From: Singulisphaera sp. GP187
Lineage (GTDB): Bacteria > Planctomycetota > Planctomycetia > Isosphaerales > Isosphaeraceae
DNA length: 64,000 nucleotides
Assembly (NCBI RefSeq): GCF_900129635.1
Contig: NZ_FSRB01000001.1
Span: forward strand, 2,395,501-2,459,500
Direction: 5' to 3'
Made by a program: the position numbers and the translations under genes. Shown here piece by piece: positions 51,399-61,274 of the stretch. The notes below the pieces were generated by a model. The model made no database searches, was not told where the DNA came from, and was given only the letters and a program-made list of their open reading frames with translations. Position 1 is the first letter of the stretch. Each line of letters starts with the position of its first letter.

Positions 51399-52874
51399 AT
51401 GCCGCGGTTGAATCGAGAGGGCTGTCCGACACCGTTCCTTCATCCCAGGCTCTCGCGGCGCGTCGCCATTCAGGCCGGCGCGGTTGGCCTGCTGGGGCTC
51501 GGGACGAATCACCTGACCGCCTTGCAGAGCCTCGCCGTGGCGGGTGAACCCGGTCGATCCACCCCTCGTGCCCGCGCCGTGATCTACATTTTCCTCTCGG
51601 GTGGGCTGGGGCAGCAAGATAGCTTCGACCTCAAGCCCCATGCGCCCGAAGAGATTCGCGGCGAGTTCAAACCGATTGCCACCCGTACACCTGGAATCGA
51701 GATCTGCGAGCATCTGCCGATGCTGGCGAGTCGGAGCCAACACTGGTCGTTGCTGCGGTCGCTGACCCACTCCTCGAACGATCATTCGGCCGGTCACCTG
51801 ATCATGCTCACAGGTCGGACCCCACTTCCGCCCGGGTTCGATCCCACCAAGCCGACTCCGACCGATTGGCCCTCGATCGCCGCCATCGCAGGCGCCGTGA
51901 CGAAAGCGAGAAACAACCTTCCGCCCGCGGTGATCCTCCCCGAAAAGCTCGTGCACAACTCAGGGCGAGTGATCCCGGGGCAGCTCGCGGGGGTCATGGG
52001 GCCGTCGCACGATCCGATGTTGATCGAAGCGTCTCCGTTCGATCCCAATGCGTATGGCGCTTATCCCGAGTACGAGTTCGATCACCAGAACCGGAAACGG
52101 CCCGCCGCAGTAAAACGGTTCCAGGCACCCAACTTGAGCCTCCCTGAAGGTTTCGGCGTGGCTCGGTTCACCCATCGCCTCGAACTGCTCGATCATCTCG
52201 ACGCCCAGCGTCGCGAGCTCGACGAGCACGCGCAAACCGTGCAGCTCGATCGCCATCGCCAGGACGCCGTCTCGATGCTGACCGACCCTCGCGTCAAGCA
52301 GGCTTTCGACGTCATGAGCGCCGATCCGAAGATGCTCGAACGCTACGGTCAGAACTCGTTCGGCTGGTCGCTCCTGATGGCGCGGCGCCTGGTGGAGGCG
52401 GGGGTCAACCTGGTTCAGGTCAACCTCGGCAACAACGAGACGTGGGACACGCATGGCAACGCGTTCCCGCACCTCCGTGACAACCTCTTCCCTCCGACCG
52501 ACCGAGCCTTGTCCGCACTGCTCGACGACCTGCACTCCTCCGGCCTGCTCGACTCGACGCTGATCGTGATGGCGGGAGAGTTCGGCCGCACGCCTCGGAT
52601 CTCGACCCTCCCCAACTTCTACAAGTCGTCGGGACGCGACCACTGGGGACACGCCCAGACCGTCTTCTTCGCCGGCGGCGGCACGCAAGGCGGACGAGTC
52701 GTCGGCTCCACCGATAAGAACGCAGGCTACCCCACCACCAACCCGCAGACGCCCGAAGCGCTGGCCGCGACCATCTATCACTCGCTGGGCATCCCCCAAT
52801 CCACCCACTGGACCGACGCGCAGGACCGCCCCCACTACATCTACCACGGCGAGCCCATCGCCGGCCTCTTCTGA
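51399..52874 (+). CDS. DUF1501 family protein, divergent from the sigma operon
   Basis: 491 residues. A Tat-like leader (LSRRVAIQAGAVGLLGLG, about 19-36) and the family segments FLSGGLGQQDSFDLKPHAPE, WDTHGNAFPHL, GEFGRTPRI and GRDHWGHAQTVFFAGGG are present. The last region is better conserved than the N-terminal half when compared by eye with the DUF1501 protein at 45446. Its start is 243 bases from the divergent sigma gene, so it could share regulation with that operon. Activity unknown. Confidence 0.88.
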   Translation: MPRLNREGCPTPFLHPRLSRRVAIQAGAVGLLGLGTNHLTALQSLAVAGEPGRSTPRARAVIYIFLSGGLGQQDSFDLKPHAPEEIRGEFKPIATRTPGIEICEHLPMLASRSQHWSLLRSLTHSSNDHSAGHLIMLTGRTPLPPGFDPTKPTPTDWPSIAAIAGAVTKARNNLPPAVILPEKLVHNSGRVIPGQLAGVMGPSHDPMLIEASPFDPNAYGAYPEYEFDHQNRKRPAAVKRFQAPNLSLPEGFGVARFTHRLELLDHLDAQRRELDEHAQTVQLDRHRQDAVSMLTDPRVKQAFDVMSADPKMLERYGQNSFGWSLLMARRLVEAGVNLVQVNLGNNETWDTHGNAFPHLRDNLFPPTDRALSALLDDLHSSGLLDSTLIVMAGEFGRTPRISTLPNFYKSSGRDHWGHAQTVFFAGGGTQGGRVVGSTDKNAGYPTTNPQTPEALAATIYHSLGIPQSTHWTDAQDRPHYIYHGEPIAGLF

Positions 52875-52935
52875 GCCACCCCGCCGTCGGACCACAGAAC
52901 AAACACGTAAACGCTTACATGTTATGTCCTAATAG

Positions 52936-52952
52936 GGTGGGCACGGCCCACC
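52936..52952. repeat. Short palindrome GGTGGGC-ACG-GCCCACC
   Basis: A perfect 7-base inverted repeat. A near-identical palindrome lies at 36844-36858, also shortly before a type 2 MITE-like copy, and CCCACCATCT recurs near 45266 and 52948. This suggests a second small dispersed repeat associated with the MITE copies. Confidence 0.4.
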
Positions 52953-53135
52953 ATCTTTCGCCTTTTCATAGAGGCGAGGCCGTTGGTCGCGGTCTACTTT
53001 TGATTTTTTGCTAACGACCCGATCCAGGGCTAGGAAGCCGCTCGCGACTCGTTCCCACGGTCCTCCGTGGGAATGCCGTCTTGGGCGCTCTGCGTCCTCG
53101 GCTTGCGAGGGCCAGACGACGCGGAGCGTCGGGGA

Positions 53136-55031
53136 GTGCGCCTGTAATTGCATTGAATCCGCAGGGTGTGAGTTCCTGCCGAAGTGTTCTGGCACTTCGT
53201 AACCGAGGGTAACTGCGTCGCCGCGAGGCGGGGTGGGAAGCAACCGTAGGTGAACGATCAGTCCGTAACGCAAGTAAACTCGATTCGGCCGACTGTCGTG
53301 GCGAGCCTGCTCCTCGATGGCGAAGCCCAATTGACGCATGGCCCCTCAGAAAGGGCGTCCACAGTGATGTGGTCCGGTAAGACCGACGCACAAAACCCCA
53401 GAATGGCGTCGGGACGACAGTAGGTTGTTGGAGACGGAATGATCGGAAGGTTCGATGACGAAACACAGGGAGACCTGGACCTCGCCAAAGCCGGTGTTCA
53501 TTGTCCCTGATAAGGATACGAAGAGCCGGGGGTCCAGGAGTCAGAGCACCCATAGTAGCGCAGAAGCCGGGTAACTCCGGTGGAGCGAAGGGGTGCAGGG
53601 AGGTGGAGACGCGATGTCCGATGCGAAGGAATTCCCACTGGAGGCAGTGCCCGCGAGGGCTAGGCGCGCCAGAGAGATCCCGATCCCATGGGTCTGGGTC
53701 GAACCGACGGTCTGGACGGAGCGGATGTTGACGGCCCTCATCGAGGGGGTCAAAGGTGGAGTCTGGTATAGCCTGATGGACAAGGTCCACCCGCAACGCG
53801 CCCTGTATACGGCCTACTCTCGAGTCGCCGCCAACGAGGGTGCCGCGGGCGTGGACCACGTGACCGTGACGATGTTCGAGGACCGCCTGGAAGAGAACCT
53901 GAAGGATCTCAGCGACGCCCTGCGTACGGGAACCTACCGTCCGCAAGCGATCCGCCGACACTGGATTCCCAAACCAGGAAACCAGGAGAAGCGTCCGCTC
54001 GGGATTCCCACCGTCCGCGACCGGGTGGTCCAGACGGCACTCCGGCAGGTGTTGGAACCGATCTTCGAGCGTGACTTCGCCGCGCACAGCTACGGCTTTC
54101 GCCCCGGCAGGGGATGCAAGGACGCGCTGCGGCGGGTGGACGAGCTGCTTAAAGGCGGATTCACCCATGTGGTAGATGCCGACTTGAAGAGCGATTTCGA
54201 CACGATCCCCCACGACCGCCTGCTGGCGCTGGTCGCCAAGAAGGTAGCGGACGGGAAGGTGCTGAACTTGATCGACGCGTTCCTGCACCAGGGCGTCCTC
54301 GACGACCTGGAGGTATCGACGCCCGAACAGGGGACGCCGCAGGGTGCGGTGATCAGCCCGCTGTTGAGCAACATCTACCTTGATCCGCTCGACCACCTGA
54401 TGGCCGAATCGGGTTTCGAGATGGTGCGCTACGCGGACGACGTCGTGATCCTGTGTCGAAGCTCGGAGGAAGCGGCCCAAGCGATGGCGGTGGTGCAGGA
54501 GTGGACGGCCTCGGCCGGCCTGACCCTGCATCCCACCAAGACGCGGATCATCGCCGTCAGGACCGAAAGCTTCGACTTCCTGGGCTACAGGTTTGAGGAC
54601 GGCACACGCCGCCCGCGACCGAAGAGCCTGGACAAGTTCAAGGAGACGGTCCGGACGAAGACCACGCGTACGACCGGGGGCAGCCTCTCCGCGATCATCG
54701 CTAGCCTCAACCCAACGCTTCGTGGCTGGTTTGAATACTTCAAGCACAGCCACAAGTGGACGTTTGAACGACTCGACGGCTGGATCCGCATGCGTCTGCG
54801 GAGTCTGCTCCGTAAACGGATGAAGAAACGAGGCCGCGGTCGTGGCACCGACCATCAACGTTGGCCCAACGCCTTCTTTGCCGACCATGGACTTTTCAGC
54901 TTGGAACGAGCCCATGAGTTAGCCAGTCAATCCTCTTTGAGGTAAAACCACCAACGGGAAAGCCGTATGCGGGAGATCCGCCCGTACGGTTTGGAGGGAG
55001 GGGGAGCGTAATCCGCTCTCCCTACCCCTAT
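53136..55031 (+). mobile_element. Group II intron, complete, 1896 bp
   Basis: The 5' end reads GTGCG (53136-53140), the group II consensus. Domain V is at about 54959-54992 with the AGC triad (54961-54963) and the pairing AAGCCGTA/TACGGTTT. Domain VI (54993-55031) ends CTACCCCTAT, with the likely branch A eight bases from the 3' end (AT fits the AY rule). The encoded maturase is complete. The joined flanks read GCGTCGGGGA + CGGCATTCCC; the uninterrupted repeat at 58763-58782 reads GCGTCGCGGACGGTATTCCC. This independently fixes both boundaries. Insertion is 4 bases past a perfect 6-bp hairpin, which is how class C introns choose sites; class assignment by structure was not made. Confidence 0.93.
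53614..54945 (+). CDS. ltrA: Group II intron reverse transcriptase/maturase
   Basis: 443 residues lying inside the intron (domain IV position). The RT core is clear: the palm motif AAGVDHVTV near the N-terminus, RPLGIPTVRDRVVQTALRQV, DADLKSDFDTIPHDRL, GTPQGAVISPLLSNIYL and the catalytic YADD (in RYADDVVIL). The maturase domain has the group II intron-specific pattern LNPTLRGWFEYFKHS. The protein ends after GRGRGTDHQRWPNAFFADHG and lacks the zinc-finger/HNH endonuclease, so it is an endonuclease-minus type. AGGTGGA precedes the ATG at 53614 by about 6 bases; an upstream GTG at 53593 is less likely. No stop or frameshift interrupts it, so mobility may be retained. Confidence 0.93.
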   Translation: MSDAKEFPLEAVPARARRAREIPIPWVWVEPTVWTERMLTALIEGVKGGVWYSLMDKVHPQRALYTAYSRVAANEGAAGVDHVTVTMFEDRLEENLKDLSDALRTGTYRPQAIRRHWIPKPGNQEKRPLGIPTVRDRVVQTALRQVLEPIFERDFAAHSYGFRPGRGCKDALRRVDELLKGGFTHVVDADLKSDFDTIPHDRLLALVAKKVADGKVLNLIDAFLHQGVLDDLEVSTPEQGTPQGAVISPLLSNIYLDPLDHLMAESGFEMVRYADDVVILCRSSEEAAQAMAVVQEWTASAGLTLHPTKTRIIAVRTESFDFLGYRFEDGTRRPRPKSLDKFKETVRTKTTRTTGGSLSAIIASLNPTLRGWFEYFKHSHKWTFERLDGWIRMRLRSLLRKRMKKRGRGRGTDHQRWPNAFFADHGLFSLERAHELASQSSLR

Positions 55032-55129
55032 CGGCATTCCCACGGAGGACCGTGGGAACGAGGATGATTCCTCGCTCTTTGGCGGGTCGTTGTTTATTGT
55101 TGGGTGACTGCGGTGATGCAAAGGCCGCT

Positions 55130-55208
55130 GGGTGCCACGGGCTGGACTCAACCCGTGAGCGATCGCCCGGATTTTTGGCTCACGGGTTGGGCACAACCCG
55201 TGGCACCC
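55130..55208. repeat. Nested palindrome (79 bp)
   Basis: Outer arms GGGTGCCACGGG (55130-55141) and CCCGTGGCACCC (55197-55208) are perfect 12-base inverted repeats. Inner arms CAACCCGTGAGC (55149-55160) and GCTCACGGGTTG (55178-55189) are another perfect 12-base pair. The CACGGG core recurs in both arm pairs. It lies between the intron-bearing element and the sulfatase gene and looks like a separate dispersed palindromic repeat. Confidence 0.6.
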
Positions 55209-55314
55209 ATGATTCACACATGATTCAATACGAAGAATGACCAGGTCCACGTACTCATGCTTCAGCCTGCCACCCGTTCGAGAAACGGGCTGACGAAACT
55301 TGACTTCCCTTCAA

Positions 55315-56784
55315 TCATGGGGATGACTTGAGACCGTCGGCCCCCGCGACCGGCCGCAGTTTTTCTTGGAGCAGACGCTGCATGTCGGCGACAATCCTGG
55401 CGAATTGCGAGTCGGAGGCAAGGTTCGTCCCCTCGTGCGGATCGGTTTCGTGGTCGTACAACTGGACACCCCGTTTGCCGCCGTCCCACTCGGTGTAGCG
55501 ATAACGCTCGGAGCGGACGGAATATCCTTTGAACGGATCTTGCTTTGCTTTCCGACTCACTTGAGTCAAAGCTCCGTGCGGCCACGCCCGATCGGGATCC
55601 TCGAGCAACGGTCGTAAGCTTCGCCCGTCGAGATCGGCGGGTGGGGTCAGGCCGCAGAGATCGGCCAAGGTGGGATAGAGGTCGATGAGTTCGACGACTC
55701 TCGAGGTCGCCCGCTGATTTCCCTTCAGCCCAGGCGCGGCGATGATCAGAGGGACTCGGGCCGACTCCTCGAAGAGGGTCATTTTCTGCCAGAGTCCATG
55801 CTCACCAAGCTGGTAGCCATGATCGCTCATGAAGACGATGATGGTGCGGCGGCTCAGTCCGAGCTGGTCCACCGCGTCGACGACTTTGCCGACTTGAGCA
55901 TCCATGAAGGATGTTGAGCCATAATAAGCCTGGATGGCTTGTTGCTGGAGGAGCGTGCTGATGCCGTAGTTCGGCGGATTGACCGTGAGTGCAGGCGCGG
56001 GGACTCCGTCGCGCCGAGCCCCACTGCCGCCGACCAGGGAAATCTTGTCGAGCGGATAAAGCGCGAACCAAGGCTTCGGGGCCACGTACGGGGTGTGCGG
56101 TCGAAAGAAGCCCATGGCAAGGAAGAAGGGGCGATCACGATTCTGTTCCAGCAGTCGGACGGCGGCCTCCGCCCCCTTGCCGTCGGTCTGTTCCGCGTCC
56201 TCACCGTCGGCGGCCAGCCAGCTCAGGGTGGCGCCGAAGCCGGTTCCCGGCTTGATGGAGACGATCTTGTCCTCGTCGTCCTTGTCTCGTCCTCGAGGGT
56301 TGACGACCTCGTCCCACGACTCGGGATCATCCAAGCCATTGGTGCCGATCTGGCCGGGGACTCCGTAGTGGAAGAGTTTGCCCACGCGCGCGACGTGGTA
56401 GCCGTTCTTCCGAAAGAGTTGCGGGAGGGTCACGGTGGCCGGGCGACTTGTCCGGAACCGGGCGGCATTATCCGTCACTCCGGTCGTGTCGGGCCGGAGG
56501 CCGGTCAAGAACGAGGTCCGACTCGGGTTGCAGAGCGGGTACTGGCAATAGGCCCGATCGAACCGAACGCCGCGCGCGGCCAGGCGATCGATGTTCGGGG
56601 TGCGGACGAGCGGGTGCCCGTAACAGCCAAGCGCATTCCGCAGGTCGTCGGCCGTGATCAAGACGACGTTGAGCCGGCGATCGGCCACACGCGGTTCCTC
56701 CGCCGCGATCACGCTCGTGCTCGCCAGAACCAGGCTCAATGCGCTCGCGGCGACGCATCTCGATAAGGTCTTCGATGCCATCAT
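55315..56784 (-). CDS. Sulfatase, iduronate-2-sulfatase-like
   Basis: 489 residues with a signal peptide (about 9-28, cleaved near IAA). [19 protein letters not shown] binds the metal. The formylglycine site is CNPSR (85-89), followed by [14 protein letters not shown], the pattern of the iduronate-2-sulfatase/choline-sulfatase branch. [20 protein letters not shown] and [14 protein letters not shown] are further active-site segments. Likely an exported enzyme acting on sulfated polysaccharide. GGGAGA lies 5 bases before the ATG at 56784. Confidence 0.92.
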   Translation of the reverse strand: MMASKTLSRCVAASALSLVLASTSVIAAEEPRVADRRLNVVLITADDLRNALGCYGHPLVRTPNIDRLAARGVRFDRAYCQYPLCNPSRTSFLTGLRPDTTGVTDNAARFRTSRPATVTLPQLFRKNGYHVARVGKLFHYGVPGQIGTNGLDDPESWDEVVNPRGRDKDDEDKIVSIKPGTGFGATLSWLAADGEDAEQTDGKGAEAAVRLLEQNRDRPFFLAMGFFRPHTPYVAPKPWFALYPLDKISLVGGSGARRDGVPAPALTVNPPNYGISTLLQQQAIQAYYGSTSFMDAQVGKVVDAVDQLGLSRRTIIVFMSDHGYQLGEHGLWQKMTLFEESARVPLIIAAPGLKGNQRATSRVVELIDLYPTLADLCGLTPPADLDGRSLRPLLEDPDRAWPHGALTQVSRKAKQDPFKGYSVRSERYRYTEWDGGKRGVQLYDHETDPHEGTNLASDSQFARIVADMQRLLQEKLRPVAGADGLKSSP

Positions 56785-56969
56785 TGGGTTCTCCCTTTTC
56801 CGCCGCGAACAGCATCGAGCCTCCGCGCGCAGGTCTGGATGATACTCCCGTTGGACGCTCAATTCGAGACGCAAGCCGGATTCCGCAAGGGGTTGACACG
56901 CTGCCACCGCTTCCGGACCATTGCCTTAGTCAGTCCGAGCCCGACGCACCCCATTTACGAGATTCGATT

Positions 56970-58442
56970 ATGGCCCAAACCGCAACGGCCCCACGGGCCA
57001 TTCCGGCCATTCGCCACACCAAACTTCTGATCGACAATCAGTGGGTCGATCCGGTCGAGGGGGGAGACTTCGAGACCTACAATCCCGCGACGGGCGAAGT
57101 CATCGCTCGGGTGGGCGCGGGGACGGCCGCCGACGTGGACAAGGCGGTCAAGGCCGCCCGGCGCGCACTCGAGTCCGGTCCCTGGAGCACCATGGATGCC
57201 GCCGACCGCGGCCGCTTGATGTATGAGCTGAGCGACCTGGTCGAGCGCAATGGCGCCGAGCTCGCCGCGCTCGAGTCGCTCAATTCCGGCAAGACGATCA
57301 ACGACTCGCTCGGCGACATCGAGGGAGTCGTCAACACCCTCCGCTACTATGCCGGCTGGGCCGATAAGATCGAAGGCAAGACGCTTCCGGTTCGCGGTAG
57401 CTTCCTCTCGTACACGCTACGACAGCCCGTCGGCGTCGTCGGCCAGATCATCCCCTGGAATTTCCCCCTGCTGATGCTCGCCTGGAAGTGGGGCCCCGCG
57501 CTCGCTTGCGGCAACACGGTGGTGATGAAGCCGGCCGAGCAGACCCCCTTGACCGCGCTCCGGATCGCCGACCTGGCGATCGAGGCGGGATTCCCCGCGG
57601 GTGTACTCAATATCATCAATGGATTTGGTGAGACGGCGGGCGCCGCGTTGGTGGGGCATCCGGACGTCGACAAGATCGCGTTCACGGGCCACGTCGATAC
57701 CGCCAAGATCATTCAGCGGCAGGCGGCCGAGACGCTCAAGCGTACCACGTTTGAGCTTGGCGGCAAGAGCCCCAACGTGATCTTCGCCGACGCCAATCTC
57801 GAGGACGCCGTCGCAGGCGCTTTCCACGCGATTTACTTCCACGGCGGCCAGTGCTGCACCGCGGGGAGCCGGCTCTTCGTCGAGCAGAAAATCCACAAAG
57901 AGTTCGTTCAGCGGCTCGCCGAGAAAGCGAAGACGCGGACCCTCGGCGATCCCCTCAACCCGAACACCGAGCAAGGTCCGCAAGTCTCGCAAGAGCAGCT
58001 CGACAAGATCCTTCACTACGTCGACCTTGGCCAGAAGCAAGGGGCCAAGCTCCTCTCCGGCGGCGAACGCGTCGGCGACCGCGGGTTCTTCGTCTCGCCG
58101 ACGATCTTCGACGACGTCAAGGATGACATGGCGATCGCCCGCGACGAGATCTTCGGGCCCGTCGTCAGCGTTCTTCCCTTCAACGGGATCGACGAGGTGG
58201 TCGAACGATCGAACAACACCTCGTACGGCCTGGCCGCCGCGATCTGGACCAAGGACATCGACAAGGCCCACCTGTTCGCCAAACGGGTCAAGGCCGGAAC
58301 CGTCTGGGTCAACTGCTACCACGTCGTCGACACGACCACCCCGTTCGGCGGGTTCAAGATGTCCGGACAAGGCCGCGAGAACGGCGAAGCCGCGCTCGAG
58401 CACTACAGCGAAATGAAAACCGTCACCGTCAAGCTCGGCTGA
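56970..58442 (+). CDS. NAD(P)-dependent aldehyde dehydrogenase
   Basis: 490 residues of the ALDH superfamily, class 1/2 (betaine/retinal type). Cofactor region [20 protein letters not shown] (160-179) and [11 protein letters not shown]; catalytic Glu E262 in [10 protein letters not shown]; catalytic Cys C296 in GQCCTAGSR. The ATG at 56970 starts [13 protein letters not shown]. It is divergent from the sulfatase, with 185 bases between the starts. The aldehyde oxidised cannot be specified. Confidence 0.94.
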   Translation: MAQTATAPRAIPAIRHTKLLIDNQWVDPVEGGDFETYNPATGEVIARVGAGTAADVDKAVKAARRALESGPWSTMDAADRGRLMYELSDLVERNGAELAALESLNSGKTINDSLGDIEGVVNTLRYYAGWADKIEGKTLPVRGSFLSYTLRQPVGVVGQIIPWNFPLLMLAWKWGPALACGNTVVMKPAEQTPLTALRIADLAIEAGFPAGVLNIINGFGETAGAALVGHPDVDKIAFTGHVDTAKIIQRQAAETLKRTTFELGGKSPNVIFADANLEDAVAGAFHAIYFHGGQCCTAGSRLFVEQKIHKEFVQRLAEKAKTRTLGDPLNPNTEQGPQVSQEQLDKILHYVDLGQKQGAKLLSGGERVGDRGFFVSPTIFDDVKDDMAIARDEIFGPVVSVLPFNGIDEVVERSNNTSYGLAAAIWTKDIDKAHLFAKRVKAGTVWVNCYHVVDTTTPFGGFKMSGQGRENGEAALEHYSEMKTVTVKLG

Positions 58443-58462
58443 TCCTTTCTTGAAAACGGCCC

Positions 58463-58508
58463 CGACCCCACGACCCCGACCCTCGGACTCTCCGAGCGGT
58501 CGTGGTCG
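58463..58508 (+). terminator. Hairpin after the aldehyde dehydrogenase gene
   Basis: Nested pairing CGACCCCACGACC with GGTCGTGGTCG (one bulged C) outside, CTCGGA with TCCGAG inside. No T tract follows, so factor-independent termination is uncertain. Confidence 0.4.
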
Positions 58509-58659
58509 GTATCCGGTTGGTGCAATCAATGCATACTCATATTCCTCGATATTCTCCGAGCTCGTGAGGCAATCAATCAAAAAGCCTCATATTTGCATAC
58601 TCAGGCACGAAATGATTCCCCGCGGAAAGGAAGGGTTTTGAATCGGCGTCGGGTGACTA

Positions 58660-58820
58660 CCCCGGAGGCCGAAATTCGCGGGAGAAACTCGTTCCCAGGC
58701 TCGGCGTGAGAACGCCGTTCTGGCCGCTCTGCGGCCCCACCCGCCGGGGAAGACGACGCGGAGCGTCGCGGACGGTATTCCCACGCGGAGCGTGGGAACG
58801 AGATCCCGGTATCCTTGCTA
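58660..58820. repeat. Palindromic MITE-like element, type 1 (copy F)
   Basis: 161 bases, the inverted counterpart of 17305-17467, running from CCCCGGAGGCC to GGTATCCTTGCTA. It contains CGACGC-GGA-GCGTCG and the uninterrupted junction at 58772/58773 that corresponds to the intron insertion site in the type 2 element. Confidence 0.75.
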
Positions 58821-58864
58821 AAGTCTCGATGCGTCCCGCAAGCCACCACATCTCGAGAGAACCG

Positions 58865-61102
58865 ATGAGACCAGACCGCTCTCTCTTGCTCCTGACTTTC
58901 TTCGGAGTCTTCATGTCGGAACGATCGGAACTCTTGGCCGGGACACCGGACACGAAGCGCCAAGCGGTCGATGCGGCGGCCGTGGCCAAGCTGCCTGCTC
59001 CGGGGAGCGTGGTTCCGGCCGCGTTCGGGTTCACGCCGGACGGAAAGGCGATCACTTATTTGAAGTCGGAGTCGGCCAGTCTGAGTCGCGTGCTCTGGCG
59101 CGTCGATCTCGCGACGGGCGAGCCTCGTGTCGTGGCCCGACCGCCCGGCGATGGGGATACGGAATCCACGCTCTCGGACGCGGAGAAGCTGCGCCGTGAA
59201 CGCCAGCGCCTCCGCGAAACCGGGATCACCCACGTCGTTCGCGCCGAGGCGGCCGACGTCTCGGTCTTCCCGATCGGCGGCGACCTCTACCTCCAGCGTC
59301 AGGACGGACCGCTCGAACGCATCACGAACACGCCGACACCCGAGCTCGATCCCAAATTGACGCGAGACGGATCCAAGGTTGCGTTCGTGCGCAATGATGA
59401 ATTGCACGTGATCGACCTGGCGACCAAGCAAGAGCGACAGCTCTCTCAAGGAGCCGGGGATGGCGTGACCCACGCGCTTGCCGAATTCATCGCGCAAGAA
59501 GAAATGGATCGAGCCACCGGGTACTGGTGGTCGCCCGACGGCGCAACGATCGCCTATCAGGAGACTGACGAGCGGCACATTCCGCTCTACTCCATCGTCC
59601 ATCAAGGAGGAGAGAAGATCTCGGTCGAGACACACCGCTATCCCTTCTCCGGCGCGGCCAACGCCAAGGTCCGGCTGGGCGTCGTCTCCGCTGGCGGGGG
59701 TCCAACGCGCTGGCTCGAGCTCGACGAACCGGGTGCGGATTTCTATCTCGCTCGAGTCAACTGGGCGTCTCCGACCTCGCTCCTGGTTCAGGTCCTTTCA
59801 CGCGACCAGAAGAACTTACGGCTTTATCGGTTTGACCTCGGGTCGCTCCGGAAAAAGCTGCTGATCGAGGAGTCGGCCGAGACCTGGGTCAACCTCCACA
59901 ACGACCTCCGCGTGCTCGACTCGACCGGCGAGATCCTCTGGTCGTCCGAGCGAACCGGGTTCCGGCATCTCCAACTCCACGACCAAGACGGGACGCTCCT
60001 GCGGACGTTGACTTCCGGGGACTGGCCCGTGGATGCGGTCGTCGCGCTCGATGAGAGCCGTCGCGAAGCCTGGTTCTCGGCCGGTCGAGAGACTCCACTC
60101 GAAGCCCATCTCCATCGCGTCTCGCTCGATGGAGGCGAAGTTGTCCCCGTCACACACGAGCCTGGCACCCATCGAGCCGTCGTGGCGCAGGACGGCGAGC
60201 ACTTCGTCGATGTCGCGTCGAGCCTCGATCGACCGCCGGTCACGACCCTTCGGAATCGAGCGGGGAAGCTCGTCAAAACGCTCGACGACGCGAGCTCCGA
60301 CGCTCGAGTCGGAACCTTGCGGCTGGCTCCCCCGGAGCTGGTCGAATACGTCAATCGCGACGGGATCAAGCTCCAAGGCGCGTACTATCCGCCGAAAACG
60401 ATGGGGTTCGGAACGAAAGTCCCGCTCGTCGTGATCGTCTACGGCGGTCCACACGTTCAGACGGTCTCAAACGCGTGGGCGTTGTCGGCCGACATGAACG
60501 CTCAGTTCTTGACCGAACGCGGGTTCGCCGTCTGGAAGACCGACAATCGCGGCTCCGCGCGACGGGGGCACGCCTTCGAGTCCGCACTCAATCGCCAGAT
60601 GGGTCAGGTGGAGGTACGCGACCAGGTCGATGGCGTGAAGTTTGTCGGTGAGCGCTGGCCCGAGGTCGACCTCGGTCGAGTCGGCATCACTGGAGGCAGC
60701 TACGGCGGCTACATGACGCTCCGCTGTCTGACCGAGGCGGCCGACGTCTTTCGAGCTGGTGTTTCGGTGGCGCCCGTGACCGATTGGGACGGTTACGACA
60801 CCTGCTACACCGAGCGCTACATGGGGACGCCCGTCAACAATGCGGCGGGTTACCACAAGTCGTCGGTCCTGCCCCACGTCGAGACGCTCCGGGGCGACCT
60901 GCTCGTGATCCACGGGATGCTCGACGAAAACGTTCATTTCCGACACTCCGCGCGATTGACGACGGCCTTGATCTCGGCCTCGAAGCCGTTCACGCTGCTC
61001 CCCTTGCCCGACGAGCGGCACTCGTCGCGACGCGACGCCGATCGTAAATACGTGGCGGAGCGAATCGCGGATCACTTCGAGCGGGCCCTGCGTTCCCAGT
61101 GA
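58865..61102 (+). CDS. S9 family peptidase, dipeptidyl peptidase IV-like
   Basis: 745 residues with a signal peptide or anchor at the N-terminus (MRPDRSLLLLTFFGVF). The N-terminal two-thirds is a beta-propeller (WSPDG and similar repeats; EFIAQEEMDRATGYWWSPDG contains the double-Glu motif that binds the substrate amino end in DPP-IV). The alpha/beta-hydrolase part has Ser612 in GGSYGG, Asp687 in GMLDEN and His719 in DERHSSR. Predicted to release Xaa-Pro-type dipeptides in the periplasm. The ATG at 58865 follows GAGAGA by 4 bases; ATG 58829 is an alternative without a signal-like start. Confidence 0.9.
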   Translation: MRPDRSLLLLTFFGVFMSERSELLAGTPDTKRQAVDAAAVAKLPAPGSVVPAAFGFTPDGKAITYLKSESASLSRVLWRVDLATGEPRVVARPPGDGDTESTLSDAEKLRRERQRLRETGITHVVRAEAADVSVFPIGGDLYLQRQDGPLERITNTPTPELDPKLTRDGSKVAFVRNDELHVIDLATKQERQLSQGAGDGVTHALAEFIAQEEMDRATGYWWSPDGATIAYQETDERHIPLYSIVHQGGEKISVETHRYPFSGAANAKVRLGVVSAGGGPTRWLELDEPGADFYLARVNWASPTSLLVQVLSRDQKNLRLYRFDLGSLRKKLLIEESAETWVNLHNDLRVLDSTGEILWSSERTGFRHLQLHDQDGTLLRTLTSGDWPVDAVVALDESRREAWFSAGRETPLEAHLHRVSLDGGEVVPVTHEPGTHRAVVAQDGEHFVDVASSLDRPPVTTLRNRAGKLVKTLDDASSDARVGTLRLAPPELVEYVNRDGIKLQGAYYPPKTMGFGTKVPLVVIVYGGPHVQTVSNAWALSADMNAQFLTERGFAVWKTDNRGSARRGHAFESALNRQMGQVEVRDQVDGVKFVGERWPEVDLGRVGITGGSYGGYMTLRCLTEAADVFRAGVSVAPVTDWDGYDTCYTERYMGTPVNNAAGYHKSSVLPHVETLRGDLLVIHGMLDENVHFRHSARLTTALISASKPFTLLPLPDERHSSRRDADRKYVAERIADHFERALRSQ

Positions 61103-61274
61103 CGTTTCCGTCCGTATCGATTGGAGTCGGGCGATCGGAGCGTCAAGGGCTTGCGTTCCGTTCGCCGACGTGAGACAAGAATTTGGCCCTTCGACGCACT
61201 CTCCCGACGTCAGGCAACGATCACCGCGCTGGCATCCCCTGCCGGCCTCACCGTTAGTTAGGAGTGCACTCGCC

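Larger units (their letters stand above)
53012..55092 (+). repeat. MITE-like element, type 2, interrupted by a group II intron (copy D/E)
   Basis: The left part is 53012-53135 and the right part 55032-55092; without the intron the element would be 185 bases. Outer ends are TAACGACCCG and CGGGTCGTTG (9 of 10 bases inverted). Inner arms of 31 bases match perfectly as inverted repeats, 53048-53078 against 55032-55062. It contains the hairpin CGACGC-GGA-GCGTCG (53117-53131) also present in the type 1 elements. Confidence 0.8.
58443..58864. other. Intergenic region after the aldehyde dehydrogenase
   Basis: Contains the hairpin at 58463-58508, a short GAGGC/GCCTC hairpin near 58566-58588 and the type 1 MITE-like copy at 58660-58820. 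The repeat ends 45 bases before the peptidase start, so it may supply or disturb that gene's promoter. No gene was seen. Confidence 0.55.

Noticed and set aside
53136-55031. Diversity-generating retroelement or retron as alternative to a group II intron
   Set aside because: Domain V and VI RNA, the GTGCG start, the empty-site match and the maturase domain together fit only a group II intron; no template/variable repeat pair or msr/msd was seen.
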